DNA from: Comamonadaceae bacterium
GTDB taxonomy: Bacteria > Pseudomonadota > Gammaproteobacteria > Burkholderiales > Burkholderiaceae_C
Reading direction: 5' to 3'
Assembly: GCA_947460165.1 (NCBI GenBank)
Contig: CANHKH010000191.1
Coordinates: 1 to 6,539, forward strand
DNA: 6,539 nt
The notes beneath the pieces were generated by a model. That model was not told the DNA's origin. It did not search any database and worked only from the letters and a program-made list of their open reading frames with translations. A program made the translations under genes and the position numbers. Shown here piece by piece: positions 1 through 5,491 of the stretch (positions within the stretch are counted from its first letter, which is position 1; each line of letters opens with the position of its first letter).

Positions 1-2068
1 CTGAAGGTCCAGCCGCATTGTGCGGCAGCCAGAGGCAAAAACAGCTGCCCTGTCCGAGCGTGCTGCTGAGCTCCAAATCCCCCTGGTGCAATTGAACAAT
101 GCGCCGCACAAAGGCCAGGCCCAAGCCTATGCCGGGCACCGCCCCTTCCGGGCGCACCCGGTAGTAGTCATCGAAGATCGCCCCGTGGTCTTTGGCGTCT
201 ATGCCGCAGCCCTGGTCCATCACCGCCACGCCCACCCAGCCCGGTTTGCTGCGGGTCTCGATCACCACGGGCCGGCCGGGCTCGGAATACTTGCAGGCGT
301 TGTCGATCAAGTTGAGCAAAGCCACCTCCAGCAGGTTTTCGTCGGCCCAGATCTCGCCCACCGGCTGGCCCAACAGGAGCTCGATGGGGTGCTTGTCATG
401 CATCAGGGTTTGCGAGTCGATCAGCTCGCGCAACCAGGCCGCCAGTGGAATGGCCTGCGGTCTGAGCTCCTGCATCGCCTGCTGCAGCCTGTCGCCCTTC
501 ATCCAGGTTTCAAACAGCGACAGCAGCCTGCGGGTTGCTTCGCTCATGATGGCCAAGCGTTTTTCCAGCGACACCTGACCTTTTTCATGTTCCTTGCGCA
601 GCAGGCTGATCTGGCTGTTGACGATGCCCAGGGGGTTGCGAAATTCGTGGGAGATCAAGGCGCCGAAGCGCACATAGCGTTTGAACAACTGGTTCTGGGC
701 ATCGAGCGCGGCTTCCAGTTGCAAGGTGCGTTCTTGCACCGCCTGTTCCAGGCGCAGTTCCGCGCTTTTGGATTCTTCGAGCAGCCTTTGCTGTGCCAGC
801 AGCGCGCTTTTCTGGGCGGACTCCCGCTCCCGCCGCTCCAGGTGAATCACATCGGCCATGGCCAGTGCCAGCAGCAGCATCTCGAAGGCCGATGAAATCT
901 GCAGGCTGTAGGCGGTGTAAGTGTTGGTCGGAAGCCAGCCGTAGGCCCGCAGGAGAGCCACCATCGCCCCGGTCCACAGCACCAGCCAGGCCAGCAGGAA
1001 AAACCGGCTGCTCTTTTGTCCCATCCGCAGCACCTTGACGCCGGCAAGGGGGATCAGCACCCCTGCGATGAGCGTCAGGCCACCGACGATTTGCGCCAGC
1101 ACCAGCACCGGCAGCGTCACCCAGACGCTGACGGCCAGCATGCCTGCAATCACAAAGTAAGCCAGCGCCAGGCCTTGGAGGGCCAATGAGATTTTGGGCG
1201 TGTAGCGCTCGGCTTGCAAAAAGCGCCGGCTAAAGAGCATCAACATCGTGCCTGAAAGGCAGAGGAAGAAGATCTGCGCGATATTGTCAAAGTCGCCTTG
1301 GCCAGGCCATACAAACATCTGGCCCAGACCGTTGCCCGCCAGCATGGCCATGCCAAACACGCCAGCGAACAAGGCATAGAGCAAAAACCGCGCATCCCGC
1401 AGCGAGGTGGCCAGGAACAGGTTGTAAATGCACAGCGCCAGCAGTCCGCCGAAATACAGGAACTGGACCACCAGCGTGTTTTGTGCATTGGCGCGAAAGG
1501 CTCTGTCTTGCCACAGCACCAGCGGCACCGTCAGGCTGTGTGAGCTGCCGCGCACCCGCAAGTAGTGGTCCTGGGTTTGTGTGCCAGGCTTCAAGGGAAA
1601 GGCAAAGAAACGGTGCAAAAAAGGTCGGCTCTCCAAGGGAAGGGCAGAGCCAGTGCGGACCGGCGCGTGATCGGGCGCAAAGAACTCCACCGTACGCAGC
1701 TGAAAGTAGGGTACCTCCAGCACCCATTCGGTGGGCGCATCAGCCTGCCTTTGCAACGGGATGCGCACCCAGTAGGTCGAGTCGGTGTAGCCCAAGTTGA
1801 TCTGGCCGCGCTCGGCCGGCCAGGGCTCAAAGCGGTCTTTCCACTGCGCACTCCTGACCTGCTCGATCGTCAGCGCACCCTGCGGGTCTTCCAGAACCGC
1901 CAGCCCTTGCAGCGACGTTTGCATTGGCTGCCCGGCCTGCAGGGCTTGCGCCATCACCATGCTCACCGCACCCAGCCAGGTGGCGATGAAAAGGATGATT
2001 ACTTTTAGATTAAATTCAAGAGGCGAAATCGGACATTTTTTGAATGCTAAAAAATTATAAAAATTCAT
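1..2068 (-). CDS. 7TMR-DISM sensor histidine kinase, 3' end outside window
   Basis: An inner-membrane sensor kinase that should autophosphorylate a histidine in response to a periplasmic or membrane signal and pass the phosphate to a response regulator not seen here. The reading frame is open from an ATG at 2068 to the window edge (689 codons) with an in-frame stop just upstream. Order of parts: a signal-peptide-like segment (residues about 20-40, ending VMA-Q); a periplasmic domain resembling 7TMR-DISMED2 (about 45-185); seven hydrophobic segments (about 197-410); a charged, probably coiled-coil linker (410-465); the HisKA H-box ISHEFRNPLG with H474; and a HATPase with N-box NLIDNACKYS (N590), DQGCGI (D618, G620, G622) and GIGLGLAF (G646, G648, G650). 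The last residues seen, CLWLPHNAAGPS, look close to a normal kinase C-terminus, so little is probably missing, though a fused receiver domain cannot be excluded. No clear Shine-Dalgarno precedes the ATG. The family call is from motifs and topology; the ligand is unknown. Confidence 0.9.
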   Translation of the reverse strand, partial: MNFYNFLAFKKCPISPLEFNLKVIILFIATWLGAVSMVMAQALQAGQPMQTSLQGLAVLEDPQGALTIEQVRSAQWKDRFEPWPAERGQINLGYTDSTYWVRIPLQRQADAPTEWVLEVPYFQLRTVEFFAPDHAPVRTGSALPLESRPFLHRFFAFPLKPGTQTQDHYLRVRGSSHSLTVPLVLWQDRAFRANAQNTLVVQFLYFGGLLALCIYNLFLATSLRDARFLLYALFAGVFGMAMLAGNGLGQMFVWPGQGDFDNIAQIFFLCLSGTMLMLFSRRFLQAERYTPKISLALQGLALAYFVIAGMLAVSVWVTLPVLVLAQIVGGLTLIAGVLIPLAGVKVLRMGQKSSRFFLLAWLVLWTGAMVALLRAYGWLPTNTYTAYSLQISSAFEMLLLALAMADVIHLERRERESAQKSALLAQQRLLEESKSAELRLEQAVQERTLQLEAALDAQNQLFKRYVRFGALISHEFRNPLGIVNSQISLLRKEHEKGQVSLEKRLAIMSEATRRLLSLFETWMKGDRLQQAMQELRPQAIPLAAWLRELIDSQTLMHDKHPIELLLGQPVGEIWADENLLEVALLNLIDNACKYSEPGRPVVIETRSKPGWVGVAVMDQGCGIDAKDHGAIFDDYYRVRPEGAVPGIGLGLAFVRRIVQLHQGDLELSSTLGQGSCFCLWLPHNAAGPS

Positions 2069-2082
2069 AAATGTCGGATTTC
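2025..2082. repeat. Inverted repeat spanning the kinase start codon
   Basis: The arms are GAAATCGGACATTT (2025-2038) and AAATGTCGGATTTC (2069-2082), complementary at 13 of 14 positions. Inside them a further 5-bp match, TGAAT (2041-2045) with ATTCA (2063-2067), is offset by one base. In the minus-strand mRNA this would make a hairpin of about 18 pairs with a 17-nt A/U-rich loop, and the start codon (2068-2066) lies in the stem, just after the outer arm. It could limit translation initiation of the kinase, or as DNA it could be a dyad operator. The repeat is directly visible; the function is inferred. Confidence 0.6.
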
Positions 2083-2117
2083 ATGCTGTTTATGTCGATT
2101 TAACAGTCTTTAACTTT

Positions 2118-2146
2118 TTGATGATAGAAATTATCATGGATACAAC
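2118..2146 (+). promoter_or_regulatory. Candidate sigma70 promoter for sapC
   Basis: TTGATG (2118-2123) and TACAAC (2141-2146) each match the sigma70 -35 and -10 consensus at 4 of 6 bases and are separated by the optimal 17 bp. Transcription would start near 2153, giving a leader of about 95 nt. The Fur-like palindrome lies between the two boxes. AT-rich DNA gives such matches by chance, so the call is moderate. Confidence 0.4.
2122..2136. promoter_or_regulatory. Fur-box-like palindrome
   Basis: TGATAGAAATTATCA fits the 7-1-7 Fur pattern TGATAAT-N-ATTATCA at 12 of 14 informative positions: the right half is perfect and the left half has 5 of 7. It sits between the -35 and -10 of the candidate sapC promoter, where a bound repressor would block RNA polymerase. 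Fur binding is an inference; none of the encoded proteins is a known iron-uptake protein. Confidence 0.35.
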
Positions 2147-2234
2147 TCGTTAACAAATTTTTTCGCTCATCTCTTGGCGCTGCTGCGGTCGGGCTGGGCA
2201 ATGGCATTTTGTTGACGAGGCGTTTTCAATGTTC

Positions 2235-2240
2235 AAGGAG
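2235..2240 (+). promoter_or_regulatory. Strong ribosome binding site of sapC
   Basis: AAGGAG lies 8 nt before the ATG at 2249. It fixes that start over an overlapping ATG at 2229, which has no comparable site and opens only a short ORF in another frame. Confidence 0.8.
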
Positions 2241-2248
2241 TTTTTCAT

Positions 2249-3016
2249 ATGTTCGAGCGAGTGGTACCCGTCAACAAAGACCGTCATGGTGGCAAAAAAG
2301 TGCGGGCCAGCAATGATTTTCGGTTTGCGTCCAAGTTTCATGTGGCCTATGTCACCGTGCATGAGTTTGCCCGCGCAGCAGCCATCTACCCATTGGTTTT
2401 TCTGGAGGACAACGACCAGTTCCGTTCCGTGGCCTTGATGGGGCTGGACGCAGGAGAGAACTTGTTCATTGACAGCCAGGGCCAGTGGCAGGGCTCGTAC
2501 ATTCCGGCCATCATCCGCCGTTATCCCTTTGCGTTGACCAAGGCCCCAGAAGCTGATCGCTTCATCGTCTGCATTGACGAAGCCAGCGATTTGCTCAGTG
2601 ACACCGAGGGCGCGCCCATGTTTGACGAGCAGGGCAATGCCACGCAGGTGATTGAGAATGTCAAGCGCTACCTGGGCGAGTTGCAGCAGATGGACACCAT
2701 GACGCAGGAGTTCAGCCGCTTTCTGGTCCAAAACAACCTGCTCACACCCCTGAACATGCGGGTCAATGCGGCCAATCAGGTGCGCAACATCACCGGTTGC
2801 TACGTCATCAATGAAGAACGCCTGAACAAGTTCAGCGATGCCAAATTCGCTGAAATTCGGCAAAAGGGCTATCTGCCGGCCATCTATGCCCACCTGATCT
2901 CCTTGTCGCAGATCGAGCGCCTGGCTGGCCTGAAAAAGCCCGCTGGCCAGCCTGTCATCGAGGACGCCAAGCCCGCAGCCAGCAGCGCTCTGCCCGCCAA
3001 TCAGACCTTGCAATAA
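2249..3016 (+). CDS. SapC family protein
   Basis: A 255-residue protein matching the SapC family (Pfam SapC) in length and motifs: YPLVFLED near residue 50, FRSVALMGLDAGENLF near 60-75, GQWQGSYIPAIIRRYPF near 80-95, DRFIVCIDE near 105, then a helical C-terminal half (VKRYLGELQQMDTMTQEF, LLTPLNMRVN). The family name comes from Campylobacter fetus, where it was linked to the surface layer that gives serum resistance; the biochemical role is not established. There is no signal peptide or membrane segment, so the protein should be cytoplasmic or exported by a non-Sec route. The last 25 residues are Ala/Pro-rich and probably disordered. It is the first plus-strand gene after the divergent promoter region, with a strong ribosome binding site, and lies 64 bp before the tolC-type gene. 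It may be co-transcribed with the export genes but expressed more highly. Confidence 0.85.
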   Translation: MFERVVPVNKDRHGGKKVRASNDFRFASKFHVAYVTVHEFARAAAIYPLVFLEDNDQFRSVALMGLDAGENLFIDSQGQWQGSYIPAIIRRYPFALTKAPEADRFIVCIDEASDLLSDTEGAPMFDEQGNATQVIENVKRYLGELQQMDTMTQEFSRFLVQNNLLTPLNMRVNAANQVRNITGCYVINEERLNKFSDAKFAEIRQKGYLPAIYAHLISLSQIERLAGLKKPAGQPVIEDAKPAASSALPANQTLQ

Positions 3017-3028
3017 GCCAAGGATGCA

Positions 3029-3066
3029 GTCCGTGGGCCCCATGTATCGGCCCCGGACCCTCTTTT
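3029..3066 (+). terminator. Candidate intrinsic terminator or attenuator
   Basis: GTCCG, a bulged T, then GGGCC (3029-3039) pairs with GGCCC-CGGAC (3049-3058): 10 G/C-dominated pairs with one bulge and a 9-nt loop, followed by CCTCTTTT. The T-run is short and interrupted, so termination may be partial. The tolC ribosome binding site begins immediately after the T-run, leaving no room for a separate conventional promoter between hairpin and gene. Confidence 0.55.
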
Positions 3067-3071
3067 AAAGG
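3067..3071 (+). promoter_or_regulatory. Ribosome binding site of the TolC-type gene
   Basis: AAAGG lies 9 nt before the ATG at 3081 and supports that start. It directly follows the T-run of the upstream hairpin. Confidence 0.65.
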
Positions 3072-3080
3072 TGTCGGATC

Positions 3081-4646
3081 ATGGGACAGCTTTCTTTTTT
3101 GAGTGCACGCAGTCACCAGGTGTGGGGGCCACTGTGGCGGCCCAGTTGCTCGTTGGGTCTGCTGGCGCTGAGTTTGCTTGGGGCAGCGACTGGGGCTTGG
3201 TCGCAGTCGACCCCCACACCCGCACCGCTGAGCCTGCGCGAATTGGTGACGCAAGTGCGCGAGGCCAACAAGGACATCCGCAGCAAACGGGCCGAAGCCG
3301 GCATTGCAGCCACTGGCATAGACCGCGCGGCAGCAGCCTTTCAGCCCATGGCCACCTTGTCGGCCACCGATGGCCGCAACCGCCAGCCCAACACTTACGA
3401 AGAAAAGCTCACCCGCGACCAGGCCAACTTTTACCTGCGCGATGGTCAGGACTATTCGGTCGGGCTCAGCCAGTTGCTGCCCTCGGGCGCCAAGATCGAG
3501 GCCAAATCCAGCCTGTCGCGCTTCATCACCAACATCAATCAGAAGGATGGCCGACCTGAGGGTGCCCAGGACAACCGCACTTTCTGGGGCCTGAACCTGA
3601 CCCAGCCCCTGGCCAGGGACGCTGGGACGGAGGTGACCCGCGCGCGCTCCGTGTTGGCAGAACTTGACGTGGAGGTGTCCGCTCAGGCGCAGGCCGAGAC
3701 CGAGGCCAGCGTGGTGGCCGAAGCAGCCATGGCCTATTTCGAGCTGGTGCTGGCCCAGCACCGGGTGATGGCGGCGCAGGAAAAGATACAAACCGGCCAG
3801 CGCCTGCTCACGCAGGCGCGCACCCTGGTCGCCCAGGGGCGACTGCCCGAGTCGGAACTGCTGGAGGTGCAAAACTCCCTGTCCCGCTACCAGGCCGGGT
3901 TGAGCGAGGCGCTGCAGGGCCAACGCGAGCGCCACAACCGCCTGCAGACCCTGAGCCTGAGCAGCCAGGGCGGGGGCAGCCGACTCTGGCGCGCCGCCGA
4001 CGCTTTGCCGGCTGTGCCTGCGACAGCCGCCCCTGGTCTGGCCGATGAGGCCTTGAAGCTGGCGCTCGATACACGTCCCGACTATCTGATGCAAAAGAAG
4101 ATGATCGAGCGCGAGGGCATTCAATTGGTGTACGCCCAAAACCAGGCCCTGCCGCGCATAGACCTGGTGGCCAGCTATGGGCGCAACGGCCTGGCTTATT
4201 CGGCCAATACCGCTTTTCGCTGGGGCACCATGAGCGAGTACCCGACCTGGAGTGTGGGGCTGCAGATGCAGATTCCGCTGGGCGAGAACAAGCTGGGCCG
4301 GGCCGATGTGGCCGCAGCCAGCCTGCGCCGCGAGAACGCCCTGCTCGCGCTCAAGGCGCTGGAGGTGCAGATTGCCAACGACATAGACACCAGTCTGAAC
4401 ATGCTGGGCAGTGCGGCCGAGCGCTGGTCGAACTGGCAGGATGTCGCTCGCCGCGAGCAGCAGCAACTGGAAGTCGAGCGCAATCGTTTCGCCGCCGGCC
4501 GCAGCGAAGTGCGTGAAATCCTGGTGCGCGAGGAGCGCACCATCAACTCCCGCCTGATGGCGCTGGAGCAGCAGGCCGCTTATGCCAAAGCGCAGATCGT
4601 GCTGGAGTCGTCCCAGGGCATTTTGCTCAGACGTTGGGCTTCATGA
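3081..4646 (+). CDS. TolC family outer-membrane export channel
   Basis: A 521-residue outer membrane efflux protein (Pfam OEP, two repeats), expected to trimerise into an outer-membrane barrel with a periplasmic helical tunnel that docks onto a periplasmic adaptor. A long signal peptide is visible (hydrophobic core about residues 22-39, likely cut near AWS-Q). Repeat 1 runs from about 50 to 290 and repeat 2 from about 318 to 515. Each has a strand-like section (YSVGLSQLLPSG and WGLNLTQPL in the first; PRIDLVASYGRNG and WSVGLQMQIPLGENK in the second) and long Ala/Gln/Glu/Arg-rich helices. Length is in the normal family range. The stop TGA (4644-4646) overlaps the start of the adaptor gene as ATGA, so the two are probably translationally coupled. 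Substrate cannot be told from sequence: the family serves type I secretion, RND efflux and related pumps. Confidence 0.92.
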   Translation: MGQLSFLSARSHQVWGPLWRPSCSLGLLALSLLGAATGAWSQSTPTPAPLSLRELVTQVREANKDIRSKRAEAGIAATGIDRAAAAFQPMATLSATDGRNRQPNTYEEKLTRDQANFYLRDGQDYSVGLSQLLPSGAKIEAKSSLSRFITNINQKDGRPEGAQDNRTFWGLNLTQPLARDAGTEVTRARSVLAELDVEVSAQAQAETEASVVAEAAMAYFELVLAQHRVMAAQEKIQTGQRLLTQARTLVAQGRLPESELLEVQNSLSRYQAGLSEALQGQRERHNRLQTLSLSSQGGGSRLWRAADALPAVPATAAPGLADEALKLALDTRPDYLMQKKMIEREGIQLVYAQNQALPRIDLVASYGRNGLAYSANTAFRWGTMSEYPTWSVGLQMQIPLGENKLGRADVAAASLRRENALLALKALEVQIANDIDTSLNMLGSAAERWSNWQDVARREQQQLEVERNRFAAGRSEVREILVREERTINSRLMALEQQAAYAKAQIVLESSQGILLRRWAS

Positions 4647-5482
4647 TGCCCACCTTAGCGAGGGGCCTGCGCTGGATGGGGATAGGCCTGCTGGCCGCTT
4701 TTTCGTGTCTGCAGGCAGGCGCGCAAGCCCCCGCAGCTTCCTTTGCTGCGTCGGCGCCAGGCGTGACCCAGGCCATGCGCGATGTCAAGCTCAGCGTCAC
4801 CGTGGCCGGCCGCATCGAATCCCTCTTGGTCAGCGAGGGCAGCCGGGTTCGCGAAGGACAGCTGCTGCTGCACCTCGATCGCACGCTAGAAGAGCTGGAA
4901 GTCCAGCGGCGGCGTCTGCTGCTGCAAGACCGGGCTCGCATTGAGGAGCTCAGGCAAAAGGAAAAAGTCCTGCAGCAGCAGATTCACTCGCTGCAGCCTT
5001 TGCTTCTCAGCGGTGGCGTCTCGCGCAAGCAGTTCGAGGACGAGGAAATCGCGCTGGGTAGCGTGGTCGCCGAGCGTCGGGCGCTGGAGTCGGCCAAGGA
5101 GCGTGAGCAAGTTGAGCTGCAGCTGGCCCAGGAAGCCTTTGAGCGCCGCCATCTGCGCTCGCCCATAGGCGGCATTGTCACCAAGCTGGCGGCCCGCCAG
5201 GGCGAGAGCGTTGCTCCGAGTGAGCCGGTGATCACCGTGGTCGACACCAGCCGGGTGCGCTTTATTGCAGCAGTGCCTGCGGCCGCGGGTCAGCGCCTCA
5301 GGCCGGGCTTGAGTGTGCGCATCGACCTCGGCCCCGAGGTGCGTCTGAGTTTGCGTCAGGCCCAGTTGGTCTTTGTCTCCCCGGTCACCGACCCGTCCAG
5401 CGGGCTGGTCGAGGTGATTGCGGAATTTGACAATGCCGACGGCGTGGTGCGTCCCGGCATCACCGGTCGCCTCTTGTTTTGA
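4643..5482 (+). CDS. HlyD/RND-type periplasmic adaptor (membrane fusion protein)
   Basis: A 279-residue adaptor that should bridge an inner-membrane pump and the TolC-type channel. A signal peptide is seen (hydrophobic residues about 12-24, likely cleaved after AGAQA). Next come the first biotinyl-lipoyl half (VAGRIESLLVSEGSRVREGQLLLHLD cut by a coiled coil: G56, G66, G72), a compact helical hairpin (about 82-168, with the turn near LLLSGGVSRKQFEDEE), the second lipoyl half (LRSPIGGIVTKLAARQGE, about 171-188) and a beta-barrel region to the end. It lacks the long C-terminal domain of many adaptors and is short for an HlyD protein. The start is placed at the ATG in the ATGA overlap with tolC; an adjacent ATG (4646) and an upstream TTG (4634) are less likely. 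There is no obvious ribosome binding site, which suits coupling to tolC translation. Confidence 0.88.
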   Translation: MMPTLARGLRWMGIGLLAAFSCLQAGAQAPAASFAASAPGVTQAMRDVKLSVTVAGRIESLLVSEGSRVREGQLLLHLDRTLEELEVQRRRLLLQDRARIEELRQKEKVLQQQIHSLQPLLLSGGVSRKQFEDEEIALGSVVAERRALESAKEREQVELQLAQEAFERRHLRSPIGGIVTKLAARQGESVAPSEPVITVVDTSRVRFIAAVPAAAGQRLRPGLSVRIDLGPEVRLSLRQAQLVFVSPVTDPSSGLVEVIAEFDNADGVVRPGITGRLLF

Positions 5483-5491
5483 AGCCTTGCG

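Larger units (their letters stand above)
2069..2248. promoter_or_regulatory. AT-rich divergent intergenic regulatory region
   Basis: These 180 bp separate the minus-strand kinase from the plus-strand sapC gene and must carry the promoters of both. The left two thirds (2069-2165) are strongly AT-rich against the GC-rich coding sequence. They contain a repeat arm, an ATGTCGATTT motif (2092-2101), a TTTAAC direct repeat (2099-2104 and 2109-2114), a Fur-like palindrome and a sigma70-like promoter. The remainder (2166-2248) is the presumed sapC leader, more GC-rich in the middle, ending in a strong Shine-Dalgarno. For the kinase a convincing promoter was not found: GATAAT on the minus strand (2135-2130) has only TTGTTA upstream at a short 15-bp spacing. 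Confidence 0.6.

Noticed and set aside
20..895. 291-codon open frame on the plus strand
   Set aside because: It is antisense to the kinase catalytic region, whose H, N and G boxes are unmistakable.
2016..2036. Six-codon minus-strand frame (MSDFAS) inside the inverted repeat
   Set aside because: It is too short, has no ribosome binding site, and lies within the kinase coding sequence in another frame.
2229..2438. 69-codon plus-strand frame starting at ATG 2229
   Set aside because: It overlaps sapC in another frame and its start lies upstream of the AAGGAG, which is correctly spaced only for the ATG at 2249.
2150..3043. 297-codon open frame on the minus strand
   Set aside because: It is antisense to sapC, which has a strong ribosome binding site and family motifs; the reverse translation shows no domain.
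2955..4466. 503-codon open frame on the minus strand
   Set aside because: It is antisense to the TolC-type gene, has no recognisable domain, low-complexity Gln/His/Leu/Gly composition, and arises from the strong third-position GC bias of the true gene.
4634..4642. TTG start for the adaptor, three codons upstream
   Set aside because: The ATG at 4643 forms an ATGA overlap with the tolC stop and gives a cleaner signal peptide N-terminus.
4694..4708. Possible lipoprotein lipobox in the adaptor signal peptide (AAFSC)
   Set aside because: Phe at the -2 position does not fit the usual [LVI][ASTVI][GAS]C pattern, and a standard signal peptidase I site (AGAQA) follows.
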